Shown here: piece after piece, positions 1 through 8,768 of the stretch | Layout of the letters: every line of letters starts with the position of its first letter | How positions within the stretch are numbered: the stretch's first letter is position 1 | From: CAXBOO01 sp963977425 | GTDB taxonomy: Bacteria > Bacteroidota > Bacteroidia > Flavobacteriales_D > Luteibaculaceae | NCBI GenBank assembly: GCA_963977425.1 | Contig: CAXBOO010000001.1 | Span: forward strand, 310,001 to 374,000 | Length of the DNA: 64,000 nucleotides | Direction of reading: 5' to 3' | Notes under the pieces: model-generated | Databases searched by the model: none | Told to the model about the DNA's origin: nothing | The model's input: the letters and a program-made list of their open reading frames with translations, nothing else | Position numbers and translations under genes: made by a program

Positions 1-794
1 ATAACGATGAACTAGCAGACGAAATAAAGAGCTACATTAAAGAAAAAGCTCCGGATAAGATAGGTATTGTTAAATCCTACAACGACTCTTTACCCATTTT
101 TGAAAGCTATAATGTGAATAAGCAAATAAAATCATCATTTGGTAAAAAGGTTCTTTTAAAATCTGGTGCTTATCTAATTATAGAGCATACTGAAGCTATG
201 CACGTTATTGACGTGAACAGTGGAAACCGTGCTCTAAATAAGGATCAAGAAACCAACGCACTTGAAACCAACATGGAATGTGCTGAAGAGATTGCAAGAT
301 TGCTTCGTCTTCGCGACATGGGGGGAATTATTTGTGTTGATTTTATTGACATGGCGGCGGAAGAAAACCGTGTGAAACTATACGAATTCTTACGTGCTTG
401 CATGAAAGACGATAAAGCCAAGCATCATGTGCTTAAACCAAGCAAATTTGGTGTAATAGAGCTTACCCGTCAACGTGTAAAACAAGCAACAGAAATAGAT
501 ACTAGCGAAAAATGCCCTACTTGCGATGGTACTGGCGATATACATGCTTCGGTTATGCATATCGATAAGATCGAAAGCAAAATAGCTGCAGCAGCTGATT
601 TATTGAAAAAAGAACGTTTTATCCTTCGTGTACACCCTTTTGTTGAGTCTTACTTAAAAAAGGACTGGAGAAAAATTCTACGGAAGTGGAAGAAAACATA
701 CAAAGTTAGATTCAAACTACAACCTGACTCATCTTACGATTTCCTGCAATATGGATTGTTTGATAAAACAGGAAAAAACAAATTGGATTTATAA
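1..794 (+). CDS. rng: RNase G/E family endoribonuclease, C-terminal part (5' end outside window)
   Basis: The open frame is already running at base 3, so the gene begins before the window; an internal Met at base 114 is not the real start. RNase G/E enzymes cut single-stranded AU-rich RNA during rRNA 5' maturation and mRNA decay in the cytoplasm. Visible are the catalytic-core segment IDVNSG (about residue 69 of the fragment), the Asp-rich DFIDM segment expected at the magnesium site, and CPTCDGTG near residue 170, which matches the zinc-link that pairs subunits. The protein ends about 90 residues after the zinc-link with no long scaffold tail, so it resembles RNase G rather than a long RNase E. 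It converges on the MFS gene, and its terminator hairpin lies within that gene's last codons. Confidence 0.93.
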   Translation, partial: NDELADEIKSYIKEKAPDKIGIVKSYNDSLPIFESYNVNKQIKSSFGKKVLLKSGAYLIIEHTEAMHVIDVNSGNRALNKDQETNALETNMECAEEIARLLRLRDMGGIICVDFIDMAAEENRVKLYEFLRACMKDDKAKHHVLKPSKFGVIELTRQRVKQATEIDTSEKCPTCDGTGDIHASVMHIDKIESKIAAAADLLKKERFILRVHPFVESYLKKDWRKILRKWKKTYKVRFKLQPDSSYDFLQYGLFDKTGKNKLDL

Positions 795-803
795 TACAAA
801 TCC

Positions 804-2150
804 TTACTTAATTCTAGAAAAGCCCGGCAATACGCTGGGCTTTTCGCTTTTACCAAAAACAGTTGCAATTTTACTGTAGGCTAATAAAATAGGCAGCATG
901 GCTAATCCAATAAATACTACGTAAACCCAATATGCTTGCTCTGGGTTGGATACAAAATAAGGCAGGTAAAAAATGCCGATAAGTATCAATCGAAGAAAGA
1001 TATTTGCGCTTTGAAACACACTGGTTACTCTTCCTATGGTTTCTTTCGGTACCATCTTAAATATGGCCGTAACACGAGCAATACGTATACCTGAATTGGC
1101 AAAACCCACCAGCAAACATACAGGGGCGAAAAACCAAATATTCTTAGTAGATGCCATACCAGCAAATGAAAGCAAAGTAATGCCCATTAGTACCAAACTA
1201 ACATTGATGGTAGACCATCGTTTAAGGGCTTTCTGTAAAAATATACCAGCGGTTAATGCGCCTGCAGTGTGGAATACTTGAGCAATAGCCAAGGCAGAAC
1301 CATCGGCTTGCAAATAATCAGAAATGTACAGGTGCATCACGTAAAAGACGTGTACAATAACACACACAAATACAAAATAAGTGAATAGACCGTAGTTAAG
1401 AATGGCTTTGTTCTGCCCTAAGAATTGCCACCCTTTTTTAAGTCTTTTTAAAATAGACCCTGTATCGCGCGATAATTTATCGGAAGCTTTGTTTTTTAAG
1501 AAGATCAGTAAAACCGATGCGATTAAATACGTTGACGCATCCATTAAAAATATTTTCTCTAATCCCCATTTTTCAACAATTATATCGACCCCGAAAATAG
1601 ATGTGCTTACTCCACCTATGAGCAATGCTGCAGCAGCTCCAGAAATCATGTTTGTAGACTGTCCTTGCACTTCAAGTAAACTATTCACCTTCACATACGA
1701 ATCGCTATCGGATAACTCTTGAGCCAAAGCGTAAAGTGCTGGATAGTGTATGTTGTAATTCAATACGGTGAAAGAAAAGACAATGATGAGTAGATACAAG
1801 GGCATTTCGCCTAAATACCAACCGTAGAAACCGGCAAAAGACAATACGCCTAAGCCAACCAAACAAAGACCTTGGAAAATATGTTTTCTATTGTATTTGT
1901 CTATCAGTGTTCCCGCATATTGAGCCCAAATGAAGGTTGCAGCCGTAACAACAAAGAATACCAGATTGTATGTACTACTTGCTTTAAGATTGTTGATGAA
2001 ATACCAAGGAATGGCAATCATGGATATGCCTTGTGCAAATTGCGAAACTGCATTAGCAATCAGTAATATTTGAATAGAAGCTTTATTTTGCACGTTCACA
2101 AAGGTAGAACAAACAAGAGTGGTGTCCAATAATTTTAAGCTATAGCCCAT
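804..2150 (-). CDS. MFS transporter (EntS/MFS_3-like exporter)
   Basis: A protein of about 448 residues with roughly 12 hydrophobic segments and no signal peptide, as expected for a major facilitator superfamily permease of the inner membrane. The loop after helix 2 (GTLIDKYNRKHIF) matches the D-x-x-x-R-K/R signature between helices 2 and 3 of the superfamily. It most resembles the MFS_3/EntS group of drug or siderophore exporters, but the substrate cannot be read from sequence. The ATG at 2150 directly abuts the divergent recX start, which leaves no room for promoters. Two in-frame GTG codons (2099 and 2093) just before the first helix are plausible alternative starts that would restore an intergenic gap. 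Confidence 0.8.
   Translation of the reverse strand: MGYSLKLLDTTLVCSTFVNVQNKASIQILLIANAVSQFAQGISMIAIPWYFINNLKASSTYNLVFFVVTAATFIWAQYAGTLIDKYNRKHIFQGLCLVGLGVLSFAGFYGWYLGEMPLYLLIIVFSFTVLNYNIHYPALYALAQELSDSDSYVKVNSLLEVQGQSTNMISGAAAALLIGGVSTSIFGVDIIVEKWGLEKIFLMDASTYLIASVLLIFLKNKASDKLSRDTGSILKRLKKGWQFLGQNKAILNYGLFTYFVFVCVIVHVFYVMHLYISDYLQADGSALAIAQVFHTAGALTAGIFLQKALKRWSTINVSLVLMGITLLSFAGMASTKNIWFFAPVCLLVGFANSGIRIARVTAIFKMVPKETIGRVTSVFQSANIFLRLILIGIFYLPYFVSNPEQAYWVYVVFIGLAMLPILLAYSKIATVFGKSEKPSVLPGFSRIK
818..851 (+). terminator. Intrinsic terminator of the RNase G gene, inside the MFS 3' coding end
   Basis: The 8-bp inverted repeat AAAAGCCC (818-825) and GGGCTTTT (837-844) is followed by a T-rich stretch, 24 bases after the RNase G stop codon. 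The hairpin lies inside the last codons of the convergent MFS gene, whose stop is at 804-806, so the same bases encode part of that protein's tail. Confidence 0.7.
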
Positions 2151-2629
2151 TGTCAAATCCTAGGAAATACCATCGTGCAGAAGCATTAGAGCGTTTGCGT
2201 CGTTTTTGCGCATATCAAGAGCGTTATGTTGCCGAATGCAAAAACAAATTGTATACCTGGGGCTATTATGGTTTAGAGGCCGATGAAATGATCAACGAAT
2301 TGTATGCCGAAAACTTTATTGACGAAGGTCGTTTTGCCGAAGCCTTCGTGCGTGGGAAGTTTTTCTATAAGTATTGGGGAAGGCAACGCATATTGTACGA
2401 ATTGAAGCAAAGAAAAATAAGTGCCTACAACATCAAAAAAGGCATGGCCGAAATTACCGACGATGATTATGCTAAAGCCATAATACACTTGTACGAAAAG
2501 AAGAAAAAAGAGTACAGTGGTAAAGGTTTAAAGGAGTATCAGTTAGAAATAAAGACCAAAAACTTCATTGTGCAAAAAGGCTTCGAATACAATGTGGTGA
2601 ATGACGTGATAGAGAGAGGTGAGGTTTGA
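2150..2629 (+). CDS. recX: Regulatory protein RecX
   Basis: A 159-residue protein with the tandem three-helix repeats of RecX, the cytoplasmic modulator that binds RecA filaments and limits recombination and SOS activity. Recognisable segments are the first-repeat CAYQERYVAECKNKL, the highly conserved NFIDEGRFAEAFVRGKF, and the next-repeat GRQRILYELKQRKIS. The start used is TTG at 2150. No in-frame ATG precedes the first conserved block, and starting later would cut into it. It is divergent from the MFS gene with essentially no spacer, so one of the two starts may lie further inside. recA is not in the window. Confidence 0.88.
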   Translation: MSNPRKYHRAEALERLRRFCAYQERYVAECKNKLYTWGYYGLEADEMINELYAENFIDEGRFAEAFVRGKFFYKYWGRQRILYELKQRKISAYNIKKGMAEITDDDYAKAIIHLYEKKKKEYSGKGLKEYQLEIKTKNFIVQKGFEYNVVNDVIERGEV

Positions 2630-2654
2630 CTCATCCGCATTTCAATGCCTTGTC

Positions 2655-2750
2655 AAATCGAGTGATTTTAGAAATGCAATGGAGAAAATAGTATCGAGAT
2701 TATAGAACTGACTTCTCGATACAAAATTCCTGCAGAATTTCACTCGAAGT
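2655..2750. repeat. Imperfect palindromic intergenic repeat element, copy 1 (full)
   Basis: The region between recX and prfB holds a nested inverted repeat: TCGAGTGA (2658-2665) and TATCGAGA (2692-2699) on the left are mirrored by TCTCGATA (2714-2721) and TCACTCGA (2740-2747) on the right. The left module recurs at 42278-42319 with the same spacing of 34 bases between its two boxes. It encodes no protein and could fold into a long RNA hairpin. It looks like a dispersed REP/MITE-type intergenic element. Confidence 0.65.
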
Positions 2751-2908
2751 AACTGAAGCGAAATATAAAGGGGTTAATTCCAGAGATTTTCAGATTGAAA
2801 TAAAAAATTTTGTAGAGATTCTGGGCTTGATATCATTGAGAACTACATTCAGTAGAATTATCCTAAACAATTATTTCTCCTTTCCCATAAAAGTAACGCT
2901 CAGCTTGC

Positions 2909-2916
2909 TATTTTTG
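2909..2916 (+). promoter_or_regulatory. Bacteroidota -7 box of prfB, very close to the start codon
   Basis: TATTTTTG is an exact match to the Bacteroidota -7 consensus TAnnTTTG and ends 4 bases before the prfB ATG (2921). The -33 element is weak. Transcription would start at or next to the ATG, giving a leaderless or near-leaderless message. Confidence 0.5.
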
Positions 2917-2920
2917 CGCC

Positions 2921-4007
2921 ATGGTTACACAAGAACAACTGCAACAGTTAGCAGGACGCCTGGAAGCGTTAAGGGGGTATCTTTGACGTTGATGCCAAGA
3001 AAGAACGCATCCGTGAACAAGAGCAATATGCGCTAGATCCTAATTTTTGGGATGATGCTGAAAAGGCTGAGAAAATCATGCGCGATACCCGTGAATTGAA
3101 AAAATGGGTAGAAGAGTTCGAAACAGCTTTTGCTTCGTATGAAGATTTGGCGGTATTGTATGATTTTGTGAAAATGGGAGAAGCTACCGATGAAGAATTG
3201 GCAGAGCAAGAAATCCTTACCAAAGAAAATCTCGACAATCTAGAGCTAAGAAAAATGCTTTCGGCTAAGGAAGATGGTCTGAATGCCGTGCTTCAAATTA
3301 CAGCAGGCGCTGGTGGTACAGAAAGCTGCGATTGGGCTAGCATGCTTATGCGGATGTATATCATGTGGGCCGAGAAAAATGGATATAAAGTAAAAGAGTC
3401 TGATTATCAAGAAGGCGATGTAGCGGGAATAAAATCAGTAACCATGGAAATTGAAGGCGATTCTGCCTTTGGTTACTTAAAAGGAGAAAATGGTGTACAT
3501 CGATTGGTGCGCATTAGTCCTTTCGATTCGAACGCTAAACGCCATACATCGTTTGTGTCGGTATATGTCTATCCTTTGGTGGACGATGATATTGAAATTG
3601 ACGTAAATCCATCAGACTTAACTTGGGATACATTCCGAAGTGGTGGTGCTGGAGGGCAAAACGTAAACAAGGTGGAAACTGCCGTACGATTGTATCACAA
3701 GCCATCGGGAATTATTATTAAAAACCAAGAGAGTCGCTCGCAATTGCAAAACCGTGAGAATGCTATTCGTTTATTGAAATCGCAATTGTACGAAGCAGAA
3801 ATGCGCAAACGACAAGAATCGGTGGATGAAATTGAAGCTGGAAAGAAAAAAATTGAGTGGGGGTCGCAAATACGAAACTATGTTTTGCATCCCTATAAAT
3901 TAATCAAAGACGTAAGAACGGGTCACGAAACGGGCAATGTAGATGCTGTTTTGGATGGCGATTTAACCCCTTTCTTAAAAGCATTTTTAATGGAATATGG
4001 CGGATAA
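2921..4007 (+). CDS. prfB: Peptide chain release factor 2, programmed +1 frameshift
   Basis: RF2 releases finished peptides at UGA and UAA codons. Translation begins at ATG 2921 (MVTQEQLQQLAGRLEALRGYL), meets an in-frame TGA at 2984 and must shift +1 to continue in the second frame to 4007. The joined product is 361 residues, close to the usual 365. After the shift the protein shows the UGA-reading tripeptide SPF (about residue 200) and the catalytic GGQ loop (about residue 245). A start at the downstream Met (3078) would remove most of domain 1. The gene is followed by the ArsC-like gene, which overlaps or abuts its stop. Feedback through the TGA makes RF2 supply self-regulating. Confidence 0.96.
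2972..2987 (+). promoter_or_regulatory. RF2 +1 frameshift site
   Basis: AGGGGG (2972-2977), a 3-base spacer, then CTT TGA C (2981-2987) is the classical RF2 recoding signal: an internal Shine-Dalgarno-like stimulator, a slippery CTT codon and a TGA stop in a poor context. The arrangement appears identical to the E. coli site as I recall it. The stimulator implies that the anti-SD of 16S rRNA still acts here, although gene starts in this phylum rarely use it. Confidence 0.95.
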
Positions 4008-4011
4008 AACA

Positions 4012-4350
4012 ATGCAATACTATCATAACCCAAGATGCAGTAAAAGCCGACAGGGTTTAACGCTTTTGGAAGAGAAAGGTGTTTCTCCTGAGATTGTAAA
4101 ATACCTAGAAGATATCCCTACGGAAGCAGAATTCAGAAAGCTTTTGGCCAAGCTAGATATAGCACCTGAAGCTTTGGTAAGAAAAGGCGAAGCCTATTTT
4201 AAAGAAAAGCTGAAAGGTTTATCGCTTACTGATGACGAGTGGATACAAGTCATGCTAGAAAATCCTAAACTAATTGAGCGTCCCATTTTTGTGAATGGAA
4301 CCAAAGCAATAGTAGGAAGACCTCCTGAAAATATTTTGGATATACTATAA
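4012..4350 (+). CDS. ArsC/Spx-family glutaredoxin-like reductase
   Basis: About 112 residues of the thioredoxin-fold arsenate reductase (ArsC/YfgD) family. The N-terminal active-site segment YYHNPRCSKSR carries the nucleophilic Cys, and the C-terminal RPIFVNGTKAIVGRPPE block is the conserved cis-Pro and Arg region. Family members reduce arsenate with glutathione/glutaredoxin, but many chromosomal copies lie outside any ars operon, as here, and have no proven substrate. The start at 4012 fits the family N-terminus; an upstream ATG at 3997 would add five residues and overlap prfB by 11 bases. Probably co-transcribed with prfB. Confidence 0.82.
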   Translation: MQYYHNPRCSKSRQGLTLLEEKGVSPEIVKYLEDIPTEAEFRKLLAKLDIAPEALVRKGEAYFKEKLKGLSLTDDEWIQVMLENPKLIERPIFVNGTKAIVGRPPENILDIL

Positions 4351-4357
4351 CAATACC

Positions 4358-4391
4358 AAACGGTTGAAGGCATTGCTTTTAGCCGTTTTTT
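4358..4391. terminator. Terminator between the ArsC-like gene and mfd
   Basis: The inverted repeat AAACGG (4358-4363) and CCGTTT (4383-4388) with a T-tract follows the ArsC-like stop. It touches the last codon of mfd on the other strand and may serve both directions. Confidence 0.5.
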
Positions 4392-7300
4392 ATAAAATCA
4401 TTCCCGATAAATACTCTATGGCTTTAGTGATGCTCGCGCAAGGCTGTAAAACCAAATAGAACTTGCCTTTGTTGTCTTTCAGTTGGGCGTTTAGGGCGTT
4501 TTTCTGGACAAACTGTATCACCTTGCCAAAAGATTCTGATTGGAAATAATCTTGGTTATTTTCGGTAGCGAAATAGCCCATCATTTTACCATTCTTGATT
4601 TTCAGTTTTTCAAAACCAATGGCTTTTCCTGTTCGTCTTAATTCAATGGTTTTAAGCAATTCTTCGCTCTCTTCTGGGATGGTTCCAAATCTATCTTCAA
4701 GCGACTGGCGGAAAGTGTTGATGTCTTCTTCGGTGTCCAAATTGTCTAACTCTTTGTAAAGTATCAAGCGCTCTTTTATGTTCTCAACGTACCAATCAGG
4801 AAGGAGTAATTCCAAGTCGGTTTCGAGCACACATTCATCCACTCCAAGTTGTTTGTTCTCTTCTTCAAACAGGTCTTTGAATTCGTTTTGCTTGAGTTCG
4901 CGAATGGCTTCGTTCAAGATCTTGCTGTAGGTTTCAAAGCCCACTTCGTTCATGAATCCGCTTTGATTTCCTCCCAAAAGATCTCCAGCCCCGCGAATGT
5001 CCAAATCGCGCATGGAAATTTCCATTCCGCTGCCCAGATCAGAGAATTGCTCCAATGCTTGCAATCTTTTTCTACTTAAGGTAGGTAAGTGGTGCATTGG
5101 TGGTGCTATCAAATAACAGAATGCCTTTTTGTTGCTTCTTCCAACACGTCCACGCAATTGGTGTAAATCCGACAATCCAAAATTCTGTGCCTGATTGATG
5201 ATGATGGTATTGGCATTGGTAATGTCTATCCCGCTTTCTAAAATAGTGGTGGCTACTATAACATCGTATATGCCATCGGTGAAATCTATCATCACCTGCT
5301 CCAACTTTTTTGGGTCCATTTGGCCATGCCCGATGCAAATGCGTATACCCGGCACAAGCGCTTGCAATTGACCCGTAATTTCTTTGATATTTTGTACTCT
5401 GTTGTGTATAAAATACACTTGTCCACCACGTTCTACTTCGTGCATTATGGCATCGCGTATCCATTCTTCGTTGAAGCCTTTTATTTCGGTTTGAACTGGG
5501 AAACGGTTTGGGGGTGGCGTTTTTATTATGGACAAATCTCTAGCGCCCATCAACGAAAACTGAAGCGTTCGTGGTATAGGTGTAGCGGTAAGGGTAAGGC
5601 AATCTAAATTGGCTTTTAAGGTCTTTAATTTATCCTTTACTGCTACGCCAAACTTTTGCTCTTCGTCAATGATAAGTAAACCCAAATTGGCATATTTTAC
5701 TTTTCCACCAATGAGTTTATGCGTACCGATTATTATATCTGTTTCGCCGCTTTCTAAGCGCTTTAAAGTTTCTGTATTTTCTTTTGTGGTTTTTAGTCTT
5801 GATGTAAAATCAATGGTGACTGGGAAGTCTTTCAGTCGCTTTTTGAAACTCTTGAAATGCTGCAAACACAAAACGGTTGTAGGCACCAAAATGGCAACTT
5901 GTTTGCCATCGGTAGCGGCTTTGAATGCAGCCCGCATCGCAATTTCTGTTTTACCAAAACCCACATCACCACACACCAATCTATCCATTGGAGTTTCCTT
6001 CTCCATGTCGTTTTTCACGTCAATGGTAGCGGTTAATTGATCGGGCGTGTCTTCGTAAATGAACGAAGCTTCTAGCTCGGTTTGTAAATAGGTGTCGGGA
6101 GAAAAAGCGTAACCCTTGGCTGTTTTTCTTTTGGCGTACAGGTTTATTAAGTCGAAAGCAACTTCCTTTACGCGTTTCTTGGTTTTTGTTTTAAGTGCAG
6201 CCCAAGCTTGAGTTCCCAATTTGTTGACTTTAGGTGTAGAGCCTTCTTTGCCAGTAAATTTCGAAATGCGGTGCAGCGAGTGTATGCTTACGTAGAGCAT
6301 ATCGCCAGAGCTGTATTCTAATCGTATTGCTTCTTGAACTTTTCCGTTGACTTCCAGTTTTTCTAATCCAGAAAATTTACCGACACCATGGTCTATGTGG
6401 CTTACATAATCGCCAATTTCCAAACTAGTAAGCTCTTTTATGGTAAGAGCTTGTTTGGTTTTTCTAAATCCTTCTTTTAATTTAAATCGGTGGTAACGCT
6501 CAAATATTTGGTGATCGGTAAAAGCGTTGATTTTTAAATCTCTGTCTTGAAAACCAGCAAATACCGCAACGTTTACTGTTCTGAAATTGATTTCTTTTTC
6601 TTGCGCTTCGTAGATGGCATACAAACGTTCGCTTTGCTTTGGGTTGTCGCACAGCAATAGGTTGGTGTAACCTTCTTTTTCTTGCTCGGCGAAGTGCTCC
6701 CAGAGCATGTCGAAGTTTTTATTGAAACTAGGCTGAAATTTCTGATTGAATTCAAATACAGATCCATCTTTAAAATATCGACCGTGTCCAAATTCTATAA
6801 CCGTGAAATTGCTAAGCAATTGCAAAGCTTTTTCAGGGCCAAGAAACATCTCCTCAGGCGGTGTATATTTTACTTCGGTTGATAGTTTTTCGAAAACCCT
6901 TTGTCCTTTTTCAAGCTCGGTTTCTAGTCTAGAAAGTAAGATGTCGATGCTATCAACCCATATTACGGCGTCTTTGGGTAAAAACTCAAAAAGGGAAGCC
7001 CTGTTTTCTTCAAACATTTGGCTTTGAACATTAGGGATAATGCTCACCTTTTTCATTTGCTTGATAGACAACTGATCAACAGGATCGAACAAGCGAATGC
7101 TTTCAACTTCGGTATCGAATAACTCTATTCGGTAGGGGTATTCGTTGGCAAACGAGAAAATATCTATGATGCCACCACGAATGCTAAATTGCCCAGGTTC
7201 GTAAACATAATCTACCTTTTCGAAAGTAAATTGAAGCAAGTATTCGTTGAGGAAGTCCAAGTCTACATCTTCACCTTGAACAATGGTTAGGGTGTTTTGT

Positions 7301-7734
7301 TGGAGCTCTTTTTTCTGAATTACTTTTTCAGAAAGGGCAGAAGGATGACTAAAAACAACACAACTGCTTGATGCTGATATTTTTTGAAGAGTTTCGGCAC
7401 GCATCAATACATTGCCATTTTCTACAGCTTCCTCTTGGTAAGGAACTGTGTAGGATGCCGGGAAAAACGAGCTGTTCTTTTTTGGGTTTAAGTTTTGTAA
7501 ATCGTTGTATAAATAGGCTCCATTTTCCTTGTCTAGCCCGATTACAAAATGTATTCCAGGAGTGTGACGAATTACAGATTCAGCAAGTAGAGAAAATCCA
7601 GAACCTATAAGGCCGTTCAGCTTTATTTTTTCTTTCTTTTTGATAGCCGCTACAATGTTCTCTGCATGAGGATGCATAAGATAACGGCCAATCAATGACT
7701 CTTTGTTTACTGCTTTTTCGTCAACTGGATTCAT
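4390..7734 (-). CDS. mfd: Transcription-repair coupling factor Mfd
   Basis: A 1114-residue Mfd translocase, the usual full size. It removes RNA polymerase stalled at DNA lesions and recruits UvrA. Domain order as seen: UvrB-homology modules (about 1-340), the RNA-polymerase-interacting CarD-like domain (about 435-500, with GDYVSHIDHGVGKF), then the helicase core with Walker A GDVGFGKTE (about 589-597), Walker B DEEQ, the TATPIPRTL segment and the QLRGRVGRS motif VI. The C-terminal TRCF domain (about 960-1100) follows. The fbp gene lies 5 bases upstream on the same strand, so the two are probably one transcript. Confidence 0.97.
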   Translation of the reverse strand: MNPVDEKAVNKESLIGRYLMHPHAENIVAAIKKKEKIKLNGLIGSGFSLLAESVIRHTPGIHFVIGLDKENGAYLYNDLQNLNPKKNSSFFPASYTVPYQEEAVENGNVLMRAETLQKISASSSCVVFSHPSALSEKVIQKKELQQNTLTIVQGEDVDLDFLNEYLLQFTFEKVDYVYEPGQFSIRGGIIDIFSFANEYPYRIELFDTEVESIRLFDPVDQLSIKQMKKVSIIPNVQSQMFEENRASLFEFLPKDAVIWVDSIDILLSRLETELEKGQRVFEKLSTEVKYTPPEEMFLGPEKALQLLSNFTVIEFGHGRYFKDGSVFEFNQKFQPSFNKNFDMLWEHFAEQEKEGYTNLLLCDNPKQSERLYAIYEAQEKEINFRTVNVAVFAGFQDRDLKINAFTDHQIFERYHRFKLKEGFRKTKQALTIKELTSLEIGDYVSHIDHGVGKFSGLEKLEVNGKVQEAIRLEYSSGDMLYVSIHSLHRISKFTGKEGSTPKVNKLGTQAWAALKTKTKKRVKEVAFDLINLYAKRKTAKGYAFSPDTYLQTELEASFIYEDTPDQLTATIDVKNDMEKETPMDRLVCGDVGFGKTEIAMRAAFKAATDGKQVAILVPTTVLCLQHFKSFKKRLKDFPVTIDFTSRLKTTKENTETLKRLESGETDIIIGTHKLIGGKVKYANLGLLIIDEEQKFGVAVKDKLKTLKANLDCLTLTATPIPRTLQFSLMGARDLSIIKTPPPNRFPVQTEIKGFNEEWIRDAIMHEVERGGQVYFIHNRVQNIKEITGQLQALVPGIRICIGHGQMDPKKLEQVMIDFTDGIYDVIVATTILESGIDITNANTIIINQAQNFGLSDLHQLRGRVGRSNKKAFCYLIAPPMHHLPTLSRKRLQALEQFSDLGSGMEISMRDLDIRGAGDLLGGNQSGFMNEVGFETYSKILNEAIRELKQNEFKDLFEEENKQLGVDECVLETDLELLLPDWYVENIKERLILYKELDNLDTEEDINTFRQSLEDRFGTIPEESEELLKTIELRRTGKAIGFEKLKIKNGKMMGYFATENNQDYFQSESFGKVIQFVQKNALNAQLKDNKGKFYLVLQPCASITKAIEYLSGMIL

Positions 7735-7739
7735 GGAAA

Positions 7740-8726
7740 TTATAGACTTAGTGCTTTATCTAGCATTTTGCGAGAGCCTATAAATAATGGGCAACGTTCG
7801 TGCAATTCCTTTGGTTTTAAATCCAAAATACTCTGTTCGCCATCGCTTGCGGCAGCATTGGCATTTTCGGCAATAAAAGCTAGTGGATTAGCTTCGTAAA
7901 GCAAACGCAATTTTCCTCTTGGGTTGCTTTCTGTACCAGGGTAGATGTACAATCCGCCTTTTATTAAGTTTCTATGAAAATCAGCTACTAAAGAACCAAT
8001 GTATCTTCCAGAATAAGCTTTTCCTTGATCGTTGTCGCTGCTCTGACAAAAATCGATGTACTTGCTTATACGGGGCTCAAAACTTTTACCGTTTCCTTCG
8101 TTGATGCTGTAAATTCTACCTGTTTCTGGTGCGTTTAAGCGAGTGTCTGTTAATTGAAATTGGCGCAAACTTTGGTTTAAAGCAAACACAGAGCTACCAT
8201 CGCCAAAAGAACATACCAATAAACATGCTGCACCATACAATACATAAAGCGCTCCTACTTGTTGTCTTCCAGGCTGTAAAAAATCGTCCATGGTACAATC
8301 GCCGTAAGGGCTTGTGCGCTCATATATAGAAATGATAGTACCAACAGGAACGTTTACATCTATATTGCTGCTGCCATCCAATGGATCCATGGTGATGATG
8401 TAATCTCCATCTTTGTTTAAGCCGTCTTTTGCATCTAAAAAATCGTCGCGTTCTTCAGAAGCTACACCGCATACTACTTTGCTATGGGCAAACGCCTTAA
8501 TGAACAATTCATCAGCATAAACGTCCAGTTTTTGTTGAGCTTCACCTTGTACATTTTCTTGTCCAGCAGCCCCCATTATATGTTGGTTGATGCTGGCGTG
8601 TGCCAATTGCTCTTGTATGTGGATAGAGGCAAGCTCTATTTCGTTGAATAATTTTTTAAGTTTTTCAGCTGCCGAACCTTTTACGGTGGCGTCTAAATAT
8701 TCTCCAATGCTTTTTACATTAGCCAT
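7740..8726 (-). CDS. fbp: Fructose-1,6-bisphosphatase, class I
   Basis: This gluconeogenic enzyme hydrolyses fructose 1,6-bisphosphate to fructose 6-phosphate in the cytoplasm. About 328 residues with the class I metal site MDPLDGSSNIDVNVPVGTI, the upstream CGVASEERD segment, and the C-terminal NPRGKLRLLYEANPLAFI block that binds substrate. The ATG at 8726 (MANVKSIGEYL) matches the family; a TTG seven codons upstream is unlikely. A -7-like CATATTTG lies on the minus strand between fbp and the divergent GNAT gene. It precedes mfd by 5 bases. Confidence 0.95.
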   Translation of the reverse strand: MANVKSIGEYLDATVKGSAAEKLKKLFNEIELASIHIQEQLAHASINQHIMGAAGQENVQGEAQQKLDVYADELFIKAFAHSKVVCGVASEERDDFLDAKDGLNKDGDYIITMDPLDGSSNIDVNVPVGTIISIYERTSPYGDCTMDDFLQPGRQQVGALYVLYGAACLLVCSFGDGSSVFALNQSLRQFQLTDTRLNAPETGRIYSINEGNGKSFEPRISKYIDFCQSSDNDQGKAYSGRYIGSLVADFHRNLIKGGLYIYPGTESNPRGKLRLLYEANPLAFIAENANAAASDGEQSILDLKPKELHERCPLFIGSRKMLDKALSL

Positions 8727-8768
8727 AGTTGCGCGTTTGTACAACAAATATGCGATAATTGATAGCTT

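Noticed and set aside
114..794. RNase G as a complete 226-residue gene starting at 114
   Set aside because: The frame is open to base 3 and upstream codons continue conserved-looking sequence, so the gene is cut by the window edge.
3078..4007. prfB read as a short 309-residue protein starting at an internal Met
   Set aside because: The upstream frame with AGGGGG-TAT-CTT-TGA-C restores full-length RF2, so this is recoding, not a truncated or broken gene.
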